From positions 24,031-88,030 of the forward strand of contig NZ_BAAAUX010000026.1 in NCBI RefSeq assembly GCF_039534165.1: a DNA stretch of 64,000 bases. Direction: 5' to 3'. Under the pieces are notes generated by a model that saw only the letters and a list, made by a program, of their open reading frames with translations, was not told the origin of the DNA and made no database searches. This stretch comes from Saccharopolyspora_D taberi (GTDB lineage Bacteria; Actinomycetota; Actinomycetes; Mycobacteriales; Pseudonocardiaceae). The translations under genes and the position numbers were made by a program. Shown here piece by piece: positions 48,188 to 56,024 of this stretch (positions are counted from its first letter, which is position 1; every line of letters begins with the position of its first letter).

Positions 48188-50152
48188 ATGCCCACCAACC
48201 TCGCCGACCACCGCGCGCACCCGGAGCCGAAGCCGGTCTCGTCGCCGCCCGCGCTGCTCCAGCGCATCGTCCTGCCGCGCGCCACCGACCCGTTGGACGT
48301 GCGGTCGCTGTACTTCGACGAGCACCCGCCCCCGCCGAAGCGCGGCGAGCAGCGCCGGACCGCCCCGCCGCGCCCGGTCGGCGGCCCGGTCCGCAGCGCG
48401 AGGCCGCTCTCGCGCGGCGCGGTCCGCGTGCGGGAACGCAGCACGGTGTCGTTCTCGGCCTACTTCAACGCTTTTCCGGCGGGCTACTGGCGGCGCTGGA
48501 CCACGCTGACCTCGATCCGGCTGAACCTGGTGCTGGAAGGTCCGGGCCGGGTCGACGTGTACCGGTCGCGCGCCGACGGCAGCCGGGTCCACGTGCACAG
48601 CGCGGCGTTCGACACGCCGGGTGCGCACGACTTCGACCTGGTGCTGGACCTCGGGCCGTTCGAGGACGGCGGCTGGTACTGGTTCGACCTGACCACTGAG
48701 GACGAGCCGGTGGTGCTGCACTCGGGCGGCTGGTACGCGCTGGTTCCCGCGCCCGGGCGGGCGTCGATCGCGCTGGGCATGCCGACGTTCAACCGGCCCG
48801 GCGACTGCGTCGCCACGCTGCGCGCGATCGCGGGCGACGAGCTGCTGCGCGAGGTCGTCAGCACGGTGATCATCCCGGACCAGGGCGCGGACAAGGTCCG
48901 CGACCAGCACGGCTTCGCCGAGGTCCGGGCGGTGCTGGGCGACCGGCTGCGGGTGGTCGACCAGCCGAACCTGGGCGGGTCCGGCGGGTACGCGCGGATC
49001 ATGTACGAGGCGCTGACCGGAACCGACTGCGAGCAGATCCTGTTCATGGACGACGACGTCCTGCTCGAACCGGACTCGGTGCTGCGCGCGCTGGCGTTCT
49101 CCCGGTTCGCGCGGGAGCCGATGCTGGTCGGCGGCCAGATGCTGAACCTGCCCGCGCGGTCGCAGCTGCACGTGATGGGCGAGGTCATCGACTGGGGGCG
49201 GTTCCACTGGACCCACCACCCGGACACCACACCGGACCACGACTTCGCCGAACGCCCGCTGCGGCACACGCCGTGGCTGCACCGCCGGGTCGACGTCGAC
49301 TACAACGCCTGGTGGATGTGCATGATCCCGCGCGCGGTGGCCGAGCGGATCGGGTTGCCGCTGCCGCTGTTCATCAAGTGGGACGACGTGGAGTACGGGC
49401 TGCGGGCGAGCGCCGCCGGGTTCCGCACGGTGACGGTGCCGGGGATCGCGATCTGGCACATGTCGTTCGCGGACAAGCACGACAGCCTGAACTGGCAGGA
49501 GTACTTCCACACCCGCAACCGGCTGGTCGTCGCGGCGCTGCACGGAACGCCGCGCCCGAGGCGGCTGCTGGTGGAGAGCCTGAAGCTGAACCTGCACCGG
49601 CTGCTGTCGCTGGAGTACTCGACGGTGGCGTTGCGGGAGATGGCGATCCGCGACTTCCTGGCCGGGCCGGAGACGCTGTTCAGCAAGCTCGGCAGCGCGC
49701 TGGGCGCGGTCCGCTCCCGGGCGGGGGAGTTCGAGGACACCCGGATGCTGTGGTCGGCGGGCGACCTGCCCCAGCCGTCGGCGGACGCGCGAGCGATCCC
49801 GCCCCAGCGGGCGAACAGCGTTGCGGCGCTTGCGAAACTGGTCCGCGGCCTGATCCACAACGCCCGCCCGGTCGACCCCAAGCACCGCGAACGCCCGCAG
49901 CTCAACCTAACGCCGGGTCAGGCCCGCTGGCATGTTCTGTCCAATGTGGATACCGCGACGGTGTCGACGCCGGACGGCCGCGGGGTGCGGCTGTACCAGC
50001 GCGACCGCGCGCAGTTCTGGCGGCTGCTGGTGACCTCGGTCCGGCTGCACCTGGAACTGGCCCACCGCTTCCCCCGGCTGCAACGGCGCTACCTGGCGAT
50101 GTTCGGGCGGATGACCGCACTCGACCGCTGGCGGCGGGTGTTCGAGCGCTGA
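48188..50152 (+). CDS. glfT2: galactofuranosyltransferase GlfT2
   Basis: 654 residues. Polymerises the galactan chain of arabinogalactan from UDP-galactofuranose with alternating beta-1,5 and beta-1,6 linkages. N-terminal beta-sandwich (about 85-200), GT-A core with 'LGMPTFNRPGDC', metal ligands Asp288-290 ('LFMDDDVLLEPDS'), 'VDVDYNAWWMCMIP', W398-D-D ('IKWDDVEYGLR') and His424 ('IWHMSFADKHDSLNWQEYFHTRNRL'), i.e. all key residues of the M. tuberculosis enzyme. C-terminal helical domain present; length close to the mycobacterial 637. ATG 48188 with GGAAGG. Probably co-operates with the paralogue upstream and the Emb gene downstream. Confidence 0.95.
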   Translation: MPTNLADHRAHPEPKPVSSPPALLQRIVLPRATDPLDVRSLYFDEHPPPPKRGEQRRTAPPRPVGGPVRSARPLSRGAVRVRERSTVSFSAYFNAFPAGYWRRWTTLTSIRLNLVLEGPGRVDVYRSRADGSRVHVHSAAFDTPGAHDFDLVLDLGPFEDGGWYWFDLTTEDEPVVLHSGGWYALVPAPGRASIALGMPTFNRPGDCVATLRAIAGDELLREVVSTVIIPDQGADKVRDQHGFAEVRAVLGDRLRVVDQPNLGGSGGYARIMYEALTGTDCEQILFMDDDVLLEPDSVLRALAFSRFAREPMLVGGQMLNLPARSQLHVMGEVIDWGRFHWTHHPDTTPDHDFAERPLRHTPWLHRRVDVDYNAWWMCMIPRAVAERIGLPLPLFIKWDDVEYGLRASAAGFRTVTVPGIAIWHMSFADKHDSLNWQEYFHTRNRLVVAALHGTPRPRRLLVESLKLNLHRLLSLEYSTVALREMAIRDFLAGPETLFSKLGSALGAVRSRAGEFEDTRMLWSAGDLPQPSADARAIPPQRANSVAALAKLVRGLIHNARPVDPKHRERPQLNLTPGQARWHVLSNVDTATVSTPDGRGVRLYQRDRAQFWRLLVTSVRLHLELAHRFPRLQRRYLAMFGRMTALDRWRRVFER

Positions 50153-50300
50153 GGGTCGGAGCAAGCGCCCCAGCAGCCAACCCACCCAACGCGCCCAGCC
50201 GGAAAAGTCCTCACGCACGAGGCGGGGTTCGGGGTCGGTGAGAGTCCCGGAAACGAAAATCGACTCGCCCCGACCAAGCCCCGCCTGCGACCCTCGCGAA

Positions 50301-51059
50301 ATGCGAGATTTCGACGACCTGGTGGCGGAAGCGGCCGAAACCCCGGTCGACGGCTGGGACTTCTCCTGGCTCGACGGCCGCGCCACCGAGCAGCGCCCGT
50401 CCTGGGGCTACGCCCGCTCGATGAGCGAGCGGATGGCGCGGGCCGAAGCGGCGCTGGACGTCCAGACCGGCGGCGGTGAGGTGCTGGCCGAAGCGCCGGT
50501 GCTCCCGCCGCTGGCGGTCGCCACCGAGTCCTGGCCGCCGAACCTCGCGCGGGCGACCGCGCTGCTGCATCCGCGCGGGGTCGTCGTGGTCGCCGACGAG
50601 GACGAGCCGCCGCTGCCGTTCGCGGCCGAGGCGTTCGACCTGGTCGTCAGCCGCCATCCGGTGACGACGTGGTGGGGCGAGATCGCGCGGGTCCTGCGGC
50701 CGGGCGGCACGTACTTCTCCCAGCAGGTCGGCCCGGCCAGCGTGTTCGAGCTGGTGGAGCACTTCCTCGGGCCGCAACCGCCGGAGGTCCGCAACCGCCG
50801 CGATCCGGGCGAGGCCCGCGCCGAGGCCGAAGCCGCCGGGCTGGAGGTGACCGACCTGCGGTTGGAGGAGCTGCGCACCGAGTTCTTCGACATCGGCGCG
50901 GTGGTCTACTTCCTGCGCAAGGTGATCTGGATGGTTCCCGGCTTCACCGTGGACGGGTACCGCGCCGAGCTGAAGTCCCTGCACGACCGCATCGAGGCGG
51001 AAGGCCGGTTCGTCGCGACCACCACGCGATTCCTCATCGAGGCCCGCAAACCCGCGTGA
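50301..51059 (+). CDS. class I SAM-dependent methyltransferase
   Basis: 252 residues from ATG 50301 (upstream in-frame start at 50238 less likely). The expected glycine-rich motif I is absent, replaced by 'GGGEVLAEAPVLPPLAVATESWPPNLARATALL', a pattern shared by a group of actinobacterial 'methyltransferase-11-like' proteins; 'FAAEAFDLVVSRHPVTTWWGEIARVLRPGGTYFSQQVGPASVFEL' is the post-I to motif III region, and 'FFDIGAVVYFLRKVIWMVPGF' a characteristic tail. Cytoplasmic; substrate unknown. It converges on the Emb gene, whose stop is 2 bp away. Confidence 0.82.
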   Translation: MRDFDDLVAEAAETPVDGWDFSWLDGRATEQRPSWGYARSMSERMARAEAALDVQTGGGEVLAEAPVLPPLAVATESWPPNLARATALLHPRGVVVVADEDEPPLPFAAEAFDLVVSRHPVTTWWGEIARVLRPGGTYFSQQVGPASVFELVEHFLGPQPPEVRNRRDPGEARAEAEAAGLEVTDLRLEELRTEFFDIGAVVYFLRKVIWMVPGFTVDGYRAELKSLHDRIEAEGRFVATTTRFLIEARKPA

Positions 51060-51060
51060 C

Positions 51061-54000
51061 TCACAGCCCCGGCACACCGGTCCGGCCGTCCCGGTGCCAG
51101 CCGGGCACCGTGCGGGTGCCGAATGACGGCTGCACCGAAGGAATCGGCTCCCACCGGTAGAGCCGCGCGACATCGCGAGTCGGGTCGTCACGCAGGTACA
51201 CCGGCAGCTGCTGCTCACGCACGCGGGCGGAAGCGAACGGTCCGCCCTTGTCCAGGTCGTAGGTGATGTGCGCGGAGCCGTCGGTGCTCGGCGGAGCGAC
51301 GCGCCAGCCGGGGATCTCCGCGGCGCCGCCGCTGATCGCGGCCGGGCGCAGGCAGGGGAACAGGAACGCCACCGGCCAGTCGAGCACGGCGGTGGTGCCG
51401 GGCGGCAGGATCTCGGCCATCGGGGTCAGGACCGGCGACCTCGGCGGGTCGGCCGGGCCGGAGAACCGGACGAGTTCGGCACCTTCCGGCGCGAGAACCC
51501 GCACCTCGCCCGAGCTCCGCTGGGTGCTGACGATGCTTTTGTCCTTGCGTGCGAACACGATCTCCACTTCGCCCCGGCTCGTCGTGACCACCGGCAGGTC
51601 GCGCCGGGCGGGGTCGAGCGCGAACCAGCCGTCGACGGCGGGCAGCTGGCCTCGGGTCGGGTCGGTCTCGACCTGGAGCTCGTCGGCCAGGCCGCAGGGC
51701 GCGCGGAGGTAGCCGCGATCGGCCCGGGCCAGGGTGCCGACGGTGAACACGACGACAGCGGCGAGCAGCGCGGTCACGATCAGCCCGGGTGACGGCGCCC
51801 GGCGGCGCAGCGACCATGTCGCCAGCAGCGCGCCGAGCGGAGCGCCGAGCAGGGCGAGGTCGGACAGGCGGATTCCCAGCAGGGCCGGGGCCATCGTGCT
51901 CCAGGTCAGGCCGTAGTCGGAGATCCAGGGCCAGCGGTTCCAGCCCGCCAGGACCAGGCCGACGGTGATCGCGACCGCGATCAGGCCGGCGCGGTAGCGG
52001 CGGAGATCGCTCTCGGGCGGGGTGGGGGTGGGGGCGTTTGGCGTTCCCGCCGGGGCGGGCGGGTTCGGCGTTCCCGGCGGGGCGGCGGCATTCGGTGACC
52101 GCGCCGGGGCTGCGGCGTTCGGCGTTCCTGCTGGGGCGGGCGCGTTCGGCGTTCCCGGCGGGTCCGCACCGCCCGACACTCCCACTGGGTTGGCGCCGCC
52201 CGGCTGCCGCGCCGGGTAGGCGCCACCCGACTGCCACGCCGGGTCCGCACCGCCCGGCACTCCCACCGGATCGGCGCCACCCGGCTGCCGCGCCGAGTCG
52301 GCACCACCCGACACACCCACCGGATCGGCGCCACCCGACTGCCACGCCAGGTCGGCACCGCCCGACACACCCACCGGATCGGCACCACCCGACGACTGCG
52401 GCAGGTCGGCCGCGCCCGGCACCTGCGCCGGGTCTGCGCCATCCGGCACCCCCGCCGGATCGTCCTCACCAGACGGCCGCTCCGGATCGCCCGCGCCAGG
52501 CACCTGCGCCACGCCGTCTCCGTCCGGCACCTGCACCGGGTCGCCCGCGCTCGATTCCCCCACCACGCCGTCCCCGCCCGACACCCGCGCAGGATCGCCC
52601 CCGCCCAACGCCCGCGCCGAGCCGCCCGGTCCCGACACCCGCACCGAGCCGCCCCCGCCCAACGCCCCCACCACGCCACCCCGGCCCGACACCCCCACCG
52701 GATCGCCCCCGCCCGACCACGGCCGCCCGACCCGACCCGCCGACCAAGAAGCCAAGCACAGCGCGAGAACCGCCGCGCCGATCCCGGCGAGCGCGCCGAA
52801 GTGGTGGGTCCACTTGGTCGGGCTGATGACCAGCACCCCCAGCGACAGCACCACGGCCAGCGCCATCCGGTCGGCGGCGGCCCGGCCGCGCACCCAGCCA
52901 AGCAGTCCGAGCAGGGTCAGCAGCACCGGCGCGCGGCGGGCCAGCGACCCCTCGAACGTTCCGGGTTCGAGCAGCCGGGCGTAGCGGTCGAACTCCTCGA
53001 ACCACGGCTGGTCGCCGCCGATGAGCTTGCGCACCCGGGTCGCTTCGACCACCGCCGCGAAGCTCTGGTCGGCGAACATCGGCAGCAGCGCGCAGGCCAT
53101 CGCTGCCGCAGGCAGCGCCGGGTTCGCCCGCACCAGGCGGAGGACCGGACGCAGCGCAGCGAGGACGGGCGCGAAGGCCATCAGCCCGGAGGGCGTCACC
53201 GCGGTCGTGAGCCCTGCGATGAGCAGGGCGAGCGCGAGCGGTCGCGGAGCGCGCAGCGCGATCGCGCGCTCGACGAGGCAGAAGGCGGCGAGGGAGCCTG
53301 CGGCGACCCACGGTTCCGGCCGGAGGCCGAGGTTGAACGGGAGCCACCAGGCCAGGAACGTCACGGCGGTCAGCCACCGCGAGCGGACACCGACGCGCGG
53401 AATCACCAGGCGGGACAACAGGATCCAGCACAGGATGCCGAGCAGCGTCGACGGCAGCCGCAGCCACAGCGGCGCCGCCGACACCTGCGACCACAGGTGG
53501 TACAGCTCGTAGAACCAGCCGAACGGCGCTTCCGGGGCGTTGAGCCACCGGTAGACGTTGCCGACGTAGCCGTTTTCGCCCCGGCCTCGCACGATGCCCG
53601 CGATGTAGCCGTCGTCGACCGTGATGGGGCCGATCAGGGTCCAGAGGGCGAGGGTTGCGACCACCGTCGCGTCGGCGGCGCGTTGCCGCCAGCCGACGCC
53701 GGTCTCGGGGCGGGGTGGCGCGGGCTGGCACGCGTGATCCGACGCGGCCGTGCCCCACCGCGACCAGAAGCCGGAACGGCGCGCGAGACCATCCCCCTCA
53801 GCCGCGCACCACACGCCAGAACCACGGCCGCCAACCCAACCGCGCCGCCGGAAAAACCAACCCCGCACAGACCGGGAAGACCCAGCCGAGCCGGAGCTAC
53901 GCCGCACCGCCGCACGCCACACCCCAGAACCACGACCACCAGAGCCGCTGCGCCGCCACCGGAAACCACCGCGCAGGCCGGATGCGGACGGAGGTGGCGC

Positions 54001-54951
54001 GGCTTGACTGGGGTGAGGCCGCGCAGCCTCACGCCAGCGCGACCACACGCCGGGACCACGGCCACCAGACGTACCGCGCCGCCGGAAGAACAAGCCCGGC
54101 GCGGGCCGGGAAGACCCAGCCGAGTCGGAACGACCCCGCACCGCCGCGCGCCACACCCCGGAACCACAGCCATCAGCCCCACCACTCCACCGGGAAAACC
54201 AGCCCCCCGCCGACTGGGAAGACCCAGCCGAGCCGGAGCTACGCCGCACGGCCGCACGCCACCGCGACCACACCCCGGAACCACGACCACCAGCCCCACC
54301 ACGCCACCGGAAAGACCAACCCCCCGCAACCACTCGCCCGCCCCGCGGCCACCACCGCACCCCGCCAAGACCGCCGCCGCCACCCCGACCACCCCGCACC
54401 GAACCGAAAGCGGCCCCCAACCCCGCCAAACACCCCGCCCCCAGTGCGAGCTTCAACCACCCCGGCGAAGTCTCGAACCGCGTGTCCGCCTCGACATCCA
54501 CGCGCACCCCCGGCGCCGAGGCGGACACCTCCGCCACCACCGGCCGCGCGTCCCCCGCGAACGCCGCGACCACCGCTCCCCCCAGCCGCACCTCCGTGCG
54601 CCGGGGGTCGCTGGTCAGCTCCCACGCGCACTTCCCCGCAGGCACCGGTGACTCGCCGATCACCGTGTCGTAGCTGCTGATCCGCAGCCTCTCCCCGACC
54701 CGCTCCACGCGCAGCCCGAACGGCGTCGGGCTCGTGGACAGCACCGACAGCACCGACGGCGGCGACTGCCGGACCGTCGCGCACGACCACGTCGCCGACA
54801 GCCGCACCGGCTGGTACGGCACCAGCGGGATCGCCGCCGGACCGCCCTCCCAGTGGTAACCGACAACCGGCTGCGAGACCGGGGCGAACGGGAACGCCAG
54901 CGCGCACAGCAAGGCCAGCAGCGCGGGTTTTCCCTTCAGCAGCAACGACAT
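51061..54951 (-). CDS. Emb-type arabinosyltransferase with two repeat-expanded insertions
   Basis: 1296 residues. N-terminal helix and periplasmic domain ('YQPVRLSATWSC', 'GKCAWELTSDPRRTEVRLGG'), a GT-C membrane core with the catalytic-loop 'ITVDDGYIAGIVRGRGENGYVGNVYRWLNAPEAPFGWFYELYHLW' (Asp446-Asp447), 'VISPTKWTHHFGALAGIGAA', and a C-terminal CBM-like domain ('SRGEVEIVFARKDKSIVSTQRSSGEVRVL'...'GWHRDGRTG'). This is the EmbA/B/C family transferring arabinofuranose from decaprenyl-phosphoarabinose to wall arabinan; ethambutol target class. Unusually, residues ~189-422 (Gly/Ser/Arg/Trp) and 748-981 (Gly/Ala/Asp/Pro/Val) are tandem repeats replacing loops between TM helices. Without them the protein would be about 830 residues. 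Frame is intact throughout. Confidence 0.88.
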   Translation of the reverse strand: MSLLLKGKPALLALLCALAFPFAPVSQPVVGYHWEGGPAAIPLVPYQPVRLSATWSCATVRQSPPSVLSVLSTSPTPFGLRVERVGERLRISSYDTVIGESPVPAGKCAWELTSDPRRTEVRLGGAVVAAFAGDARPVVAEVSASAPGVRVDVEADTRFETSPGWLKLALGAGCLAGLGAAFGSVRGGRGGGGGLGGVRWWPRGGRVVAGGWSFRWRGGAGGRGSGVWSRWRAAVRRSSGSAGSSQSAGGWFSRWSGGADGCGSGVWRAAVRGRSDSAGSSRPAPGLFFRRRGTSGGRGPGVWSRWREAARPHPSQAAPPPSASGLRGGFRWRRSGSGGRGSGVWRAAVRRSSGSAGSSRSVRGWFFRRRGWVGGRGSGVWCAAEGDGLARRSGFWSRWGTAASDHACQPAPPRPETGVGWRQRAADATVVATLALWTLIGPITVDDGYIAGIVRGRGENGYVGNVYRWLNAPEAPFGWFYELYHLWSQVSAAPLWLRLPSTLLGILCWILLSRLVIPRVGVRSRWLTAVTFLAWWLPFNLGLRPEPWVAAGSLAAFCLVERAIALRAPRPLALALLIAGLTTAVTPSGLMAFAPVLAALRPVLRLVRANPALPAAAMACALLPMFADQSFAAVVEATRVRKLIGGDQPWFEEFDRYARLLEPGTFEGSLARRAPVLLTLLGLLGWVRGRAAADRMALAVVLSLGVLVISPTKWTHHFGALAGIGAAVLALCLASWSAGRVGRPWSGGGDPVGVSGRGGVVGALGGGGSVRVSGPGGSARALGGGDPARVSGGDGVVGESSAGDPVQVPDGDGVAQVPGAGDPERPSGEDDPAGVPDGADPAQVPGAADLPQSSGGADPVGVSGGADLAWQSGGADPVGVSGGADSARQPGGADPVGVPGGADPAWQSGGAYPARQPGGANPVGVSGGADPPGTPNAPAPAGTPNAAAPARSPNAAAPPGTPNPPAPAGTPNAPTPTPPESDLRRYRAGLIAVAITVGLVLAGWNRWPWISDYGLTWSTMAPALLGIRLSDLALLGAPLGALLATWSLRRRAPSPGLIVTALLAAVVVFTVGTLARADRGYLRAPCGLADELQVETDPTRGQLPAVDGWFALDPARRDLPVVTTSRGEVEIVFARKDKSIVSTQRSSGEVRVLAPEGAELVRFSGPADPPRSPVLTPMAEILPPGTTAVLDWPVAFLFPCLRPAAISGGAAEIPGWRVAPPSTDGSAHITYDLDKGGPFASARVREQQLPVYLRDDPTRDVARLYRWEPIPSVQPSFGTRTVPGWHRDGRTGVPGL
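52009..52710 (-). repeat. 26 tandem 27-bp units coding nonapeptides in the Emb gene
   Basis: In exact nine-residue register: GGDPVGVSG, RGGVVGALG, ... GADPVGVSG, GADLAWQSG, GADPVGVSG, GADSARQPG ... APAPAGTPN, AAAPARSPN, ending APTPTPPES. The central part alternates two unit types (54-bp higher-order period). The array lies between two TM segments of the Emb core (about residues 748-981), so it should form an extended extracytoplasmic or cytoplasmic loop. Confidence 0.9.
53811..54380 (-). repeat. five 108-126-bp tandem units in the Emb gene (insert 1)
   Basis: Copies of the anchor ACACCCCGGAACCACGACCA (+ strand) occur at 53811, 53919, 54045, 54153 and 54270: spacings 108, 126, 108 and 117, all multiples of nine. 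The encoded unit is about 36-42 residues: GGxGGRGSGVW, R-A-A-V-R-R-S-S, SAGSS, WFFRRR. Coding strand is unusually rich in Gly, Arg, Ser and Trp. Confidence 0.85.
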
Positions 54952-54993
54952 CGGGCCAGGCTAGTCAGCCCGCACCTGACCCGATCGTGCGAC

Positions 54994-55130
54994 CATGGGC
55001 GCGCTCGCCTGGCTGCACGGCACCGACGCCCTCGACCGCCCGCTCGCCGCACTGCGCCACGATGGCCCGAACAGGACGGAACGCTGCACATCACGCTTCC
55101 CCTGCGCGAAGCCGAAAACGCGCTCGGGCT
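54994..55130 (+). pseudogene. short frameshifted gene remnant upstream of the YczE gene
   Basis: From ATG 54994, MGALAWLHGTDALDRPLAAL reads well with G/C third positions; after about 25 codons a shift of frame is needed to continue as WPEQDGTLHITLPLREAENA and then LGLS. I do not recognise the protein. The remainder of the 54952-55285 gap contains no gene. Confidence 0.3.
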
Positions 55131-55285
55131 AAGCGCCCGGTCCACCGGGACAGCCTCCACGACTGACCTCGTGGCACCACGGACGGACAGCATTTCCGCC
55201 TGTCCGGCATCCGGTCCGTGGCGGACTCCTGAAGGTCCAGTTTCCCGGAACTGGCCCTTTCAACCGACGCCAATCGGATCAGACG

Positions 55286-55951
55286 ATGGGCGCCGTGACG
55301 ACAGTAGCCCGCCGCATGACGGCGATCGAGCAGCTCCGCGCCGAGAAGAAGGCGCGCAGGTTCCCGCAACTGCTCGTGGGCCTCATCGGCTACGGAACCT
55401 CCCTGACCTTCCTGATCCAGTCCGCGCTGGGCGCGTCCAGCTGGAGCGTCCTCGCCGAGGGCATGGCGCGCAGCACCGGCATGACCTTCGGCTGGGCGAC
55501 GAACCTGACGGCCGTCGCCGTGCTGCTGTTCTGGATCCCGCTGCGGGAACTCCCGGGCATCGGGACCGTGCTCAACGTCGTCCTGGTCGGAACGTCCGCC
55601 GACTTCGCCGCGCTTTTCGTGCCGCCGCCGGGCTCGCTGACCCAGCAGGTCGTCTACTACGCCGTGGGACTGCTGATGCTGACCTTCTTCGACGCCGTCT
55701 ACCTGGGAGCCCGGTTCGGCTCCGGGCCGCGCGACGGGCTGATGACCGGGGCGGTGCGGGTCACCGGCAAGCCGGTCTGGATGGTCCGGTCCGCGATCGA
55801 ACTCGTCGTCCTGGCGATCGGCTGGTTCCTCGGCGGCACCGCCGGTTTCGGCACGCTGCTGATCGCCGTGTCGATGGGCCCGCTCGTCCAGCAGTTCCTG
55901 CGCTGGACGACCGTGCGGCTCCAGAGCGACGTGGTTTCAAGCGCGACTTGA
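55286..55951 (+). CDS. YczE/YitT family membrane protein
   Basis: 221 residues, five to six TM helices: 'PQLLVGLIGYGTSLTFLIQSALGASSWSVLAEGMARSTGMTFGWATNLTAVAVLL' is the YczE/YyaS/YitT signature, 'GTSADFAALFVPPPGS' and 'YLGARFGSGPRDGLMTG' the second conserved half. Proteins of this group are often next to GntR or MFS genes; biochemical role unknown. An in-frame ATG at 55316 is an alternative start. Possibly co-transcribed with the MFS gene 73 bp downstream. Confidence 0.85.
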   Translation: MGAVTTVARRMTAIEQLRAEKKARRFPQLLVGLIGYGTSLTFLIQSALGASSWSVLAEGMARSTGMTFGWATNLTAVAVLLFWIPLRELPGIGTVLNVVLVGTSADFAALFVPPPGSLTQQVVYYAVGLLMLTFFDAVYLGARFGSGPRDGLMTGAVRVTGKPVWMVRSAIELVVLAIGWFLGGTAGFGTLLIAVSMGPLVQQFLRWTTVRLQSDVVSSAT

Positions 55952-56024
55952 GGGTTCAGCGCGCATCTCCCCTGCGGCGTTGAGGAAAACTTTCCGGGGC
56001 GATTTCAACGACAGACTCGAAGTC

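Noticed and set aside
52022..54680. Several Pro/Arg/Thr-rich frames on the + strand over the Emb repeats (for example 52801-54651)
   Set aside because: They have no motifs; the reverse frame alone keeps Emb domains on both sides of each repeat and a continuous reading frame.
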